Source: Chryseosolibacter sp039917935
Lineage (GTDB): Bacteria; Bacteroidota; Bacteroidia; Cytophagales; Cyclobacteriaceae
Length of the DNA stretch: 64,000 nt
Direction: 5' to 3'
NCBI GenBank assembly: GCA_039917935.1
Contig: JBDSIM010000033.1
Coordinates: forward strand, 6,976 to 70,975
Below, piece by piece: positions 52,675-61,294 of this stretch. The translations under genes were made by a program, and so were the position numbers. The number at the start of each line of letters is the position of its first letter. Within the stretch, counting starts at the first letter, position 1. The notes beneath the pieces were generated by a model. That model did not search any database, was not told the origin of the DNA, and saw only the letters and a program-made list of their open reading frames with translations.

Positions 52675-54113
52675 TTATCGGATTTGATCTTACTCAAAAA
52701 TACATCCATGATTGTAGAATACAATTTATCCTTGAGGATTTTATCTTCCGTACCTGACTCGATGTTCGGGTTATCATTAATTTCGATAACATAAAACTTG
52801 CCATCCACTTCCTTCATATCAACCCCATAAAGGCTTTTGCCGATCAGGGATGTTGCTTTGAGCGCAGTTTTCAACAAACCCGAGGGCGCCTGATCCGCGG
52901 CAATGGTTTCCACATCACCATCCTTGTTGTTTTTAGAATTCCAGTTCACAATCTGCCAGTGCTCTGAGGCCATAAAGTATTTACACACATAAAGCACCTG
53001 GCCGTCAATTGTACCCACCCTCCAGTCAAAAGGGGTTGGAAGAAACTCCTGAGCAATCAGCAACTCAGATTTCTGGAACATGGTGGAGCAGGTATGCTTA
53101 AACTCTTCGGCGTTGTTGATTTTATGAACACCTTTACTGAAAGCGCCATCCGGTTCTTTGAGAATAAATGGAAACCCCAGTTTCTCCGGCAGGTTTTTAT
53201 AATTATCCTTGCCGATCACATGGGATTTAGGTGTCAGAATTTTATTGGCGTTCAGCAACTCATTGAGGTATACCTTATTGGTACACTTCAGGATGGATTC
53301 GGGGTCATCCATAACAATCAGTCCCAAAGATTGCGCTTTCTTTGCAAACCGGAAAGTATGGTGATTAACGTAGGTTGTTTCACGGATAAACAAAGCATCG
53401 TATTGAATTAACTCCCCAAAATCATTTTTAGTGATGAGCTCAACGTTGAATCCTGCCTGATCTCCCGCCTTGATAAATTTTTGAATTGCCTTTTCATCAG
53501 AGGGAGGATTTTTATCCTCCGGATTGATCAGTATGGCCAGGTCATACTTCTTTTTATCCGGCTTAACATCACGCTTTCGTTCCAGGTAGCTTTCAGCGGC
53601 ATCGTGAAGCAACGTCCTGTCTTCCTGTGGAACTTCACCTAAGCTTAAGGGCTTAATACTTTGCAGTACCCATTTACTTTTCTTGGAGAACGTAGCGCTC
53701 AAAGAAGGCGCCTGTATATATTGGAATAATTGCTTGGCCAGTTTGTTAAGCGTTTCATACCGTGTAATCCCAAAATAAATATCAAACTCTACCTTGTCTG
53801 ATTTTTCATTTTTGAAGGAAGTCTGAATCAGGTCATCAAAATCCTGGGAATCTTCCCGTAGTATTGAAGGAAAACGCAGATCCTGTATGGTACTGATCCC
53901 GGGTAATACCTTGTGTTTGCGAGCCTCCGCCAACAGCGATACATAGTAACCCAGGCTTTGGTATTGGTATGACTTGCACAGGTTAATAACCTTAAGCCCT
54001 TTCGTTTGCTGATAAATTTCAGCCGTGATATACTTGGCCGGAGTTACCACCTCGACCTCCTCAAGGGTGAATTTCCAATGATCCGGATTTTCTACAATAA
54101 TTAATTTTTGCAT
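52671..54113 (-). CDS. RimK-like ATP-grasp ligase with RLAN domain
   Basis: 480 residues. The first 180 or so form the RimK-like ATP-grasp N-terminal (RLAN) domain, with the conserved QSLGYYVSLLAEAR and IPTIQDL-like segment. From about 190 a RimK-type ATP-grasp fold follows: TNKVYLNELL, FPFILKEPDGAFSKG with the ATP-binding Lys, and the metal-binding EINDNPNIESG. RimK homologues add amino acids such as glutamate to a carboxyl end. It overlaps the GCS2 gene and follows the peptidase gene by 42 bases. Confidence 0.93.
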   Translation of the reverse strand: MQKLIIVENPDHWKFTLEEVEVVTPAKYITAEIYQQTKGLKVINLCKSYQYQSLGYYVSLLAEARKHKVLPGISTIQDLRFPSILREDSQDFDDLIQTSFKNEKSDKVEFDIYFGITRYETLNKLAKQLFQYIQAPSLSATFSKKSKWVLQSIKPLSLGEVPQEDRTLLHDAAESYLERKRDVKPDKKKYDLAILINPEDKNPPSDEKAIQKFIKAGDQAGFNVELITKNDFGELIQYDALFIRETTYVNHHTFRFAKKAQSLGLIVMDDPESILKCTNKVYLNELLNANKILTPKSHVIGKDNYKNLPEKLGFPFILKEPDGAFSKGVHKINNAEEFKHTCSTMFQKSELLIAQEFLPTPFDWRVGTIDGQVLYVCKYFMASEHWQIVNWNSKNNKDGDVETIAADQAPSGLLKTALKATSLIGKSLYGVDMKEVDGKFYVIEINDNPNIESGTEDKILKDKLYSTIMDVFLSKIKSDK

Positions 54114-54155
54114 GAGGCTAAAGCCGATATGAGTTCCGTTTCCAAAATCATTGAT

Positions 54156-54872
54156 TTAAAATTTTTTAGGTTCAATTATTAATAAGTTAGCATCGTACGT
54201 TAAAATCCCCAGCATGATACTGTTGATAAGACGGGTAAATCCGACCGTATATACCTGGCCTTTACCCAAAGGGTTTGGTTCAACCGGGTCAGCCAGGTAA
54301 ACACAATTTTTTTCCTCGTCGTATCCTGTGATCACCACGAAATGTCCGGCGGGTTCCCCCTTTATACTGTCGTAAATATCATACTGTGGTATCTCCCTTG
54401 CCGTGCTGTATAAATAGGTTGCACTTAACCCTGTAAGAATAGGAATATTACGCTTAAGGTAACCTTTGATGAGATCTTCGTCAAGCTCACCATAGTGCAG
54501 TTTGCCCCCTGACTCCAGAAACTTGATGTATGCCTGCGATGCAAAATTGAGTTTTCTTCTTTTACTCTTGAACTCCATCTGTTCTTTCAGGAACTGAACA
54601 ATTTTTTTTGAAGGGTGCTTAAACCAGGTGGGATCGAATACATTCAGGTTGTAGGTATAGATATGGGCCCTGTACCCGCGTTTCAAAGCGTGATTGCCTA
54701 ATATCACGGCCATCGTTCCTCCGTTTCTTAGTTGCTTTACTTCTTTGATCACCTCTTTAAGGGGCACGTCGTCCTGGTAAAATGTATACAGGGCATGCAG
54801 GCAGGTCGGTCCGCAAGTGACATCGTCAGGCTGTGCCTGAATATCAAAAGCCAAATGAATTTCTTTGCGCAT
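54156..54872 (-). CDS. C39-like cysteine peptidase
   Basis: 238 residues, papain-fold peptidase of the C39-like type: nucleophile Cys20 in DDVTCGPTC, His177 in AGHFVVITGYD and Asp195 in LADPVEPN. No signal peptide and no ABC transporter domain, unlike bacteriocin-processing C39. Its ATG overlaps the preceding stop by one base. In the operon it may cleave what the two ligases make. Confidence 0.9.
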   Translation of the reverse strand: MRKEIHLAFDIQAQPDDVTCGPTCLHALYTFYQDDVPLKEVIKEVKQLRNGGTMAVILGNHALKRGYRAHIYTYNLNVFDPTWFKHPSKKIVQFLKEQMEFKSKRRKLNFASQAYIKFLESGGKLHYGELDEDLIKGYLKRNIPILTGLSATYLYSTAREIPQYDIYDSIKGEPAGHFVVITGYDEEKNCVYLADPVEPNPLGKGQVYTVGFTRLINSIMLGILTYDANLLIIEPKKF

Positions 54873-55663
54873 TAAAAGTTCAACAGCTTCGTGATGAATA
54901 AATCAAAAACTTCAACAAGGATCAGTAAAATAATGATAAATTCCAGCATGTTGCTTTCGCGTTGATGGATTATCTCGCGGAATACGGTAACGTTATTCTC
55001 AATGATGCGAAGTGTGTACTCTATCTCGCTAAAACGGACTTTCAGGTCAAAGTGCTTCATCAGTCCCTGTTGAAGTTTATCCAGATACTCATCTTCCCAC
55101 GTTAGATCGGGCGCATCAAAAATATAAATATTTTCAGCAATATCATTTTGCGTATTGAGTGCCTTTCCCAGGAATCGGTGCATTTTATTTCGACTCACCT
55201 TGAGCTTGCCTGTCAGTTCCAGCTGATTGGAAAATCCTTTCACTTGCGTCAACAGATTTTCGCTGATACTGTGATAATAATCCAGGGCCACTGACTGGGC
55301 AAGGTTTAACATGGCAACGCGCATCACTTTTTCATCCATTTTCCCTACAATCGCTTCCGCAAAATTAAAAAATGTTCCTTTGCTGGGATCGACGCGAATT
55401 TGAAATTCATCCCGTAACCACGATGGAACTTCATCTTTCATATAGGGGGTTACTGTTTTAATTCCGTACTTCATTTCCTCCTCTTTATACCCGGAAAAAA
55501 CAATGACCCCATAATTACAATAATACTGGTACTTGCCACTGAATCCGTAAAACAACTCCGAAGAGGAATCTGCAAGCGGTTTAATATCCAGAAACGATTT
55601 GATCCCTTTTATATCGATCTGATTAGAAACCAGAAATGCGTGTAGTTTAACAGTTTCTTCCAT
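54872..55663 (-). CDS. RMND1/DUF155-family membrane-anchored protein
   Basis: 264 residues from the ATG at 55663, of the DUF155 (RMND1/SIF) family: the N-terminal soluble domain with LFYGFSGKYQYYCNYGVIVF, then LAQSVALDYYH, and an anchor helix (IIILLILVEVFDLFI) at the very end. In eukaryotes RMND1 supports mitochondrial translation; in bacteria the role is unknown. The start is chosen because the longer frame would run into the S1/P1 promoter region. It leads the operon; its stop overlaps the peptidase start by one base. Confidence 0.87.
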   Translation of the reverse strand: MEETVKLHAFLVSNQIDIKGIKSFLDIKPLADSSSELFYGFSGKYQYYCNYGVIVFSGYKEEEMKYGIKTVTPYMKDEVPSWLRDEFQIRVDPSKGTFFNFAEAIVGKMDEKVMRVAMLNLAQSVALDYYHSISENLLTQVKGFSNQLELTGKLKVSRNKMHRFLGKALNTQNDIAENIYIFDAPDLTWEDEYLDKLQQGLMKHFDLKVRFSEIEYTLRIIENNVTVFREIIHQRESNMLEFIIILLILVEVFDLFITKLLNF

Positions 55664-55757
55664 GAGGCAACAATTATTAAATATAAATTTAATTAACGGG
55701 TCGACAATTTCAGTTTCATCGAAATTCTGGATATTAGGGTTCAAATCACACGAAATC

Positions 55758-56522
55758 ATGAGAAAGATTATACCCTCCCTGGTGCTTTTGTTAACCCTTA
55801 CCTGCCAGTGTTTTGGATGGGGACCCACTGGTCACCGGGTGACTGGGTCAATCGCTTCCAGATATTTGAATAAAAAAGCTCATAAAGCGGTTGAAAGAAT
55901 TCTCGGAGGGCAGTCAATCGCGATGGCCAGTACGTGGATGGACGAAGTGAGATCCGACTCAACATTTAATTTCATGACTGACTGGCACTGGGTTACTATT
56001 CCGGAAGGCCAGTCATATGAACAGACGGATAAAAATCCCAGCGGCGATATTATTCAAACACTTGAACGGATCATCAGGGAATTAAAAACAAACAAGTTAT
56101 CAGCTCCTGAACAGCTTCAGCATCTTCGAATCCTCATTCATCTGATCGGTGATATCCATCAACCCTTGCACGTCGGGGCATTGGCTGATAAAGGTGGTAA
56201 TGATGTGAAGGTAAACTGGTTTCAGACCAATAGTAACCTTCACCGTCTTTGGGACAGCGATATGATTGATGATACCCGCCTAAGCTATACAGAGCTGGCG
56301 CAATCCCTCAACAAACCGAGTGAAGAAGACTGCCTCCGTTGGAACAAATCACCGATTACAGAATGGGCGAGAGAAAGTCAGTCCTATCAGGAAAGCTTAT
56401 ACCAATTTGGCAATGGCAGATTGGGATACCGGTACGCCTATGTGCATTATCCTGTTGTGCGTCACCGCTTGTTACAGGCGGGCGTCAGACTTGCCGGAGT
56501 ATTAAATGATATTTATGGTTGA
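55758..56522 (+). CDS. S1/P1-type nuclease
   Basis: 254 residues from the ATG at 55758. Signal peptide, then mature W1 and H6 in WGPTGHRV as zinc ligands, DWHWV, LIHLIGDIHQPLH and NLHRLWDSD supply the rest of the trinuclear zinc site. Secreted single-strand nuclease and 3'-nucleotidase. It is divergent from the ligase operon with only 94 bases between starts. Confidence 0.92.
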   Translation: MRKIIPSLVLLLTLTCQCFGWGPTGHRVTGSIASRYLNKKAHKAVERILGGQSIAMASTWMDEVRSDSTFNFMTDWHWVTIPEGQSYEQTDKNPSGDIIQTLERIIRELKTNKLSAPEQLQHLRILIHLIGDIHQPLHVGALADKGGNDVKVNWFQTNSNLHRLWDSDMIDDTRLSYTELAQSLNKPSEEDCLRWNKSPITEWARESQSYQESLYQFGNGRLGYRYAYVHYPVVRHRLLQAGVRLAGVLNDIYG

Positions 56523-56637
56523 TAATTCTTCATAAAAGTAATAGCCCCCGAATTAGACGTCTGTTATTTGTATACTTGAGAAACCCATGGTTATCAAAAC
56601 TTCAAAAATAATCCAACTCAAATTATTAATTTCAAAA

Positions 56638-57639
56638 ATGATACAGCTTCTTAAATACATTTTCTTCATTTTTATTTTTGCCTGCTGTTACTCAGTTCAA
56701 TCCCAGGAATTAACTTACGCTGAGCAACTTGGATTTCCCAAAGGCGCAAAAGTCATCATACTTCACATTGACGATATTGGCATGTCATGGGATTCTAATC
56801 AGGGCGCTATTCAGGCAATGGAAAAGGGCGTAGCTAATTCATTAAGTATCATGATGCCTTGCCCCTGGGTGCCAGGATTCATCCACTATCTAAAGGATCA
56901 TCCCGATTTAGACGCGGGACTTCATCTGACCTTAACTTCTGAATGGAAAGACTACCGCTGGGGACCACTCTCAGGCCAGCCATCAGTACCAGGCCTTGTT
57001 GACCCTGAGGGTGCGCTGTGGCAGTCCGTTGAGCAGGTTGCAAAAAATGCCTCTGCGGATGAAGTGGAGACCGAAATTCGTGCGCAGTTGAAAAGGGCTC
57101 GCGATATGGGCTTTGAACCGACACACCTCGACTCCCATATGGGGACCTTGTTTGCCACCCCTGCTTTTCTGGAGCGATATATTAAAGTGGGCATTGAAAA
57201 TAAAATTCCGGTGATGTTTCCCGGCGGTCACAATACCATGCTTAGGAAACAAAGGGTTGTTACACCTGCCATGGAAACCCAGTTGAAAACCACGGCAAAA
57301 ATAATTTGGAATGCAGGCTTGCCAGTGCTCGACGACCTTCACAATGTCAGTTATGATTTTGACTATCCAAAAGGGGACAATATTTCTGATAAAGACCTCC
57401 AGTCGTTTGCAACATCCCGATACATGGAAACGATCAGGGAATTGAAACCGGGACTTTCCATGGTGATCATGCACTGCACAGCGCCCAGTGAAGTTTTTAA
57501 ATACATTGCCAACTCCGGCAGGATACGGAAAGCAGACCTGCTGGCCATGATGGATCCGGCTTTTAAAAAATTCTTAAAGGATGAAAAAATTATCCTGACC
57601 ACCTGGCGGGAAATCCAGCGGCGAAGATCGGCGAAGTAA
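56638..57639 (+). CDS. ChbG/YdjC-family carbohydrate deacetylase
   Basis: About 333 residues from the ATG at 56638, which gives a good signal peptide (cleavage after SVQSQ); an in-frame ATG at 56587 would add 17 residues. Metal site motifs LHIDDIGMS, GLHLTLTSEW and THLDSHMGT mark the YdjC-like fold, which deacetylates N-acetylated sugars such as chitobiose or hopanoid sugars. Exported, so it acts on outside glycans; no chitinase lies near. Confidence 0.9.
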   Translation: MIQLLKYIFFIFIFACCYSVQSQELTYAEQLGFPKGAKVIILHIDDIGMSWDSNQGAIQAMEKGVANSLSIMMPCPWVPGFIHYLKDHPDLDAGLHLTLTSEWKDYRWGPLSGQPSVPGLVDPEGALWQSVEQVAKNASADEVETEIRAQLKRARDMGFEPTHLDSHMGTLFATPAFLERYIKVGIENKIPVMFPGGHNTMLRKQRVVTPAMETQLKTTAKIIWNAGLPVLDDLHNVSYDFDYPKGDNISDKDLQSFATSRYMETIRELKPGLSMVIMHCTAPSEVFKYIANSGRIRKADLLAMMDPAFKKFLKDEKIILTTWREIQRRRSAK

Positions 57640-57696
57640 TAAGCTCAGGTGATTGCGAACCAGGAAACAAAACCAAAATAGGGTTGTGTTTTGCTG

Positions 57697-58167
57697 TTAA
57701 TTTTCTTTTGTTGAAGATGCTGATGCACGCCTGTAGATATACTGGAGATTCTTATTGTTGGAGTCCTCAACCGGCGACAGAATCATGCTTCCTGATTTGA
57801 AAGAAACATTCCATTCCTGAGGTTTTTGATTGGTCTCGCTTTCGAAATACAAATTTTTAAGTTGTTCATTCATCCGATAAGCACCGCTATCGGACTTCTC
57901 ATTGCCAGACCGCATAACATATCTTGCTTCATCCGTGAATACCAACGTCTGATCTGAACCACCCTGGGCATCGGTTACGTTTTCATCTCCACTGATGATC
58001 CTGTCAATTTTCCATTCCCCAACAATGGACTCAATTATTTTCTCAGGCGACTCCTGCTCCGTAGGAACCTGGGTATCATTAGCTTCATTTACGGTCTTTT
58101 CATTCTGACAGGAAATTTGAAGCGTCAGTAAGGCAATGGTGCAAATTTTCAATACGGTTTTTTTCAT
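57697..58167 (-). CDS. Lipocalin-like lipoprotein
   Basis: 156 residues from the ATG at 58167 after which a lipobox signal (LLTLQISC) follows. The acidic linker is followed by a small beta-barrel of the lipocalin-like type seen widely in Bacteroidota (GEWKIDRIISGDENV, LVFTDEARYVMRSGN, YFESE). Role unknown. A longer frame exists upstream but adds no signal. Confidence 0.75.
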   Translation of the reverse strand: MKKTVLKICTIALLTLQISCQNEKTVNEANDTQVPTEQESPEKIIESIVGEWKIDRIISGDENVTDAQGGSDQTLVFTDEARYVMRSGNEKSDSGAYRMNEQLKNLYFESETNQKPQEWNVSFKSGSMILSPVEDSNNKNLQYIYRRASASSTKEN

Positions 58168-58218
58168 AATAGATTTTCGTAGAAGGTAAAAACAGCATGC
58201 CCTTGACAAAGGGATATA

Positions 58219-58266
58219 GGGTATAAAGGTATAGAGGTATAGAGGTATACAGGTATAGAGGTAAAA
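58219..58266. repeat. Tandem 8-base repeat (AGGTATAG)
   Basis: About six imperfect units of AGGTATAG in the 5' region of the lipocalin-like gene. Length may vary between strains. Confidence 0.7.
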
Positions 58267-58391
58267 GGTTTGTCGCTGGTAATCACAGGGGTGATCTGTC
58301 GGTCACCAGAAATGTCCAATTTAATACTCACTTAAACCGGACGCTTAAACGGCATAAGTATTTTGCCATTCTTAAAAACATAAAAATTATC

Positions 58392-58748
58392 ATGGCTATC
58401 CAAATACAATCTCAGAAATTGAACATTGCGAATAAAGAGTTGCTTCAGAAATTAATTGATTGTGCGTTAACCTGTGAAGAGTGCGAAGCGGCCTGTCTGA
58501 ACGAAGAAAATATTACACTGCTGGCAAGGTGTATCGAGCTGGACCGCGATTGCGCCGACATTTGTTTACAGGCATCGCGATTAGTTCAACGGGATTCTGA
58601 AATTGTAGAAGAATACTTATCTGTGTGCGAACAAATCTGCAGGATGTGTGCTGAGGAGTGTAACAAGCATAACCATGAGCATTGTAAAATATGTGCAGAA
58701 GCATGTCTCGCCTGCGCGGACGCCTGCCATGCATTAGTTGCCGGCTAA
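58392..58748 (+). CDS. Cys-rich four-helix bundle, copper-storage-like
   Basis: 118 residues, DUF326-like, with 16 Cys placed on amphipathic helices in CxxC/CxxxC pattern (CALTCEECEAACL, RCIELDRDCADICL, CEQICRMCAEEC, HCKICAEACLACADAC). Members of this group (Csp-type) store many Cu(I) ions inside the bundle. No signal peptide, so a cytosolic store, as with Csp3. It stands alone. Confidence 0.9.
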   Translation: MAIQIQSQKLNIANKELLQKLIDCALTCEECEAACLNEENITLLARCIELDRDCADICLQASRLVQRDSEIVEEYLSVCEQICRMCAEECNKHNHEHCKICAEACLACADACHALVAG

Positions 58749-58800
58749 CCTGAATTCATTGGGATGCTGCACGCGATTGGTGTCCCAATTTTTTTCTTAA

Positions 58801-59874
58801 TTATTTTCCTGTAAGAATATCTACTATCGGTTGGTCGGGCCTAATGTCACCGTCAACAATTCCGAATGAGCCAGCTTTGTAATTCCAGTTGGCATAAGCA
58901 ACGGCGTGTTTTTCAAATATGGCCACCATGTCATTATACCAGGCTTGCTTTGCTTTTACCGGTGTCTTTTCAATGACACCGAATTCACCGCAATACAATG
59001 GCAGCCCAAGGCTATCCGCCAGGTGAAAGGGTTTGGCCATCATTTTCTCGAGTGTATCCCGATTGTAAACGCGTTTTTCATCCGCCAAAGATCCGTTGAC
59101 TACGATCTGCCCCGGGTAATCAATTTGTCCTTGAAAATCTTTCAATTTTGTCCAGGAAGCCTGGTAATGCGTCAGGTGAAATGGCTCGTAAAAGTGAAAA
59201 CTCAGGATAATGTTCCGGTCATTGGCAGGAATTTTAAGCTGGTCAAAGGTATTGGCAGATTGCCAGCGGTTGGAACCTATTACCAAAACACGGTGTGGCT
59301 CCCAGCTTCGTATGGAATCTGCCACGCGGGTCAGCAATTGATTCCATTGTTCCGGGTCATCGGCAACAGGTTCATTCATGAATTCATAAGCCAGCATTCC
59401 GTTCGGCCACTCCTTTACAGCCCCTGAGAGATCTTTCCACAATTGAATAAATTTATCTTGTTCTTCAGGTTTGGTCCATAAAGGTTTTTCATCTGCATTA
59501 AAATGATGAGAACGTAAAATATGAAGATCGAGAACAACCCTTAAGCGAGCATCATTGCACCATGTGAGACATTGCGTTAGTAGTTTAAATGCGTCGTCGT
59601 TTCTTTTCCCGTTTTCATCCCACATTTGTTCCTCATCTATTGGAAGCCGAAGGTGATCAAAGCCTGCAGAATCAATATAGGCAATGTCTTTCTCTGTGAA
59701 GAATGTAGCACGTTCTTCCCCTCTGCGGTCACTTTGCGAGAGCCAGTGGGCGATGTTGGTGCCCCGCTTTATTTTAAACGCACCAAAATCATTTTGTTCC
59801 ACCACAGATTTTCTTTTCTGGCACGCCGTCATTATTAATATGAAGAAAAGCGATATTAAACTGCAATATTTCAT
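58801..59874 (-). CDS. GH5-family glycoside hydrolase lipoprotein
   Basis: 357 residues from the ATG at 59874 followed by a lipobox signal (FFILIMTAC). A GH5 TIM barrel: RGTNIAHWLSQ, the acid/base Glu in YEFMNEP and the nucleophile Glu in LYCGEFGVI. Surface or periplasmic beta-glycanase of unknown substrate. Alone on its strand, divergent from the phosphoesterase. Confidence 0.9.
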   Translation of the reverse strand: MKYCSLISLFFILIMTACQKRKSVVEQNDFGAFKIKRGTNIAHWLSQSDRRGEERATFFTEKDIAYIDSAGFDHLRLPIDEEQMWDENGKRNDDAFKLLTQCLTWCNDARLRVVLDLHILRSHHFNADEKPLWTKPEEQDKFIQLWKDLSGAVKEWPNGMLAYEFMNEPVADDPEQWNQLLTRVADSIRSWEPHRVLVIGSNRWQSANTFDQLKIPANDRNIILSFHFYEPFHLTHYQASWTKLKDFQGQIDYPGQIVVNGSLADEKRVYNRDTLEKMMAKPFHLADSLGLPLYCGEFGVIEKTPVKAKQAWYNDMVAIFEKHAVAYANWNYKAGSFGIVDGDIRPDQPIVDILTGK

Positions 59875-60025
59875 ATGCCCAATAGCTTGATTATCCGAAG
59901 GTAAAAAGTTTCCCAAACAAATAAATGGATTTTATGTTAACGGTACAGGATAGTTAATTCATTGCCAAACAAGTATACTCATTCATTAAAAAAATGGATA
60001 TTTGTTCATTCACTAATTTAATCAG

Positions 60026-60883
60026 ATGAAAACACTTCAGTCTTTCATTTTTTCTCTTATCCTGTTATTCATCTGTGGATGTGCTTCTCAAAAGCGTTTG
60101 AACTCATTTTTCTTTATACAAATGGCGGATACACAATTCGGTTTTTTCACCGACAATCAGGACTTCAAAAAGGAAACCATAAACTTTGAAAGAGCCATAG
60201 CGGAAGCTAACAGACTTCGTCCCGCGTTTGTGGTAGTGTGTGGTGACCTTGTCAACAAAGCCGGAGATACCGATCAGATCACAGAATACAAAAGAATTGC
60301 AGCGACACTTAACCCGGTTATAAAACTCTATAATGTTGCGGGCAATCACGATGTTGAGAACGTTCCTACTACGAAGAGTTTAACGGACTACAAAAAGCAT
60401 TTCGGAAAAGATTATTTTACGTTTCAATCCGGAAATTTATTAGGGATTGTACTGAACTCATCGCTGATGAAGGCGCCAGACAGTGCACGTGAAGCCGCAA
60501 GGGATCAGGAGTTGTGGCTTACCTCGACCCTGGAGCAAGCCCGGTCTTCTAAGCGGACACCTATTGTAATTTTCCAGCATCATTCGTTATTTCTCACAGA
60601 GCCCGGGGAAGCGGGCCAATACTTTAATTTTCCCATTGAAAAAAGAAAGGCTTATTTGGAACTGTTCCGAAAATCCGGAGTTCAATACATATTTGCGGGG
60701 CATTATCATCGGAATGCAATGGGAAAAGCTGATGACCTGGAAATGGTTACTACTGGGCCGGTAGGCAAACCGTTAGGGGTCGATCCCTCCGGATTCAGGA
60801 TAATCATTGTAAAAGGAGATGTGCTCAGACATAGCTATCATAGCCTTGATTCGATTCCGAAGCTTATTCCTGTTAAGCCGTAA
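60026..60883 (+). CDS. Calcineurin-like metallophosphoesterase lipoprotein
   Basis: 285 residues with a lipobox signal (LLFICGC). Metal motifs ADTQFG, VCGDLVNKAGD, GNHDVEN, QHHSLF and GHYHRN are complete. Family members cleave phosphodiesters or cell-wall precursors; the substrate is not clear here. The only odd feature is ADTQ in place of the usual DxH first motif. Confidence 0.9.
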   Translation: MKTLQSFIFSLILLFICGCASQKRLNSFFFIQMADTQFGFFTDNQDFKKETINFERAIAEANRLRPAFVVVCGDLVNKAGDTDQITEYKRIAATLNPVIKLYNVAGNHDVENVPTTKSLTDYKKHFGKDYFTFQSGNLLGIVLNSSLMKAPDSAREAARDQELWLTSTLEQARSSKRTPIVIFQHHSLFLTEPGEAGQYFNFPIEKRKAYLELFRKSGVQYIFAGHYHRNAMGKADDLEMVTTGPVGKPLGVDPSGFRIIIVKGDVLRHSYHSLDSIPKLIPVKP

Positions 60884-61268
60884 TAATTAAAAAGATTCTC
60901 TGAGGCAGGGAATCTTAGTCAAATCAAAAAAAAACAAACGTTTACCGCGGATCCATCGGAGCACCTGGAAAGTTCAGTTTTAGCACATTTGAAATTTGAT
61001 GTTTACAGTGTTTCAGATTTCAAGTTGTTTCAGGTTCGAAGTTTCAAATTACCTTTTAAGGTTCAAGGACGATTTACAACTTGGATCGAAATCACGGAAC
61101 CCCGTAGGGGTGAAAATTTTTGTAACCCCCGGTTTCAACCTGGTTTCAACCGGGGGGCAAGGTAACTGAAGTGTGTGCCATGAGAACCCTCGATCGGGCT
61201 TCACATTATTTGGCACACGATCACTGAACCTTGATTTGGAGTAAGTTTACTTACAGAACGCCAGACAT
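60884..61268 (+). repeat. Dispersed intergenic repeat, copy B
   Basis: The longest copy. It holds ATCGAAATCACGGAACCCC and TAGGGGTGAAA near 61085-61114, a hairpin CCCCCGGTT/AACCGGGGG (61126-61157), the inverted repeat GTGTGCCA (61171-61178) / TGGCACAC (61211-61218), and then CGATCACTGAACCTTGAT. The stretch 60884-61294 holds no gene. Confidence 0.7.
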
Positions 61269-61294
61269 CAATAGTTTTACCGGACAGCAGTGTT

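Noticed and set aside
55662..55757. N-terminal extension of the S1/P1 nuclease frame
   Set aside because: The extension has no signal peptide and overlaps the opposite operon's start; the ATG at 55758 gives a proper signal peptide and W1 after cleavage.
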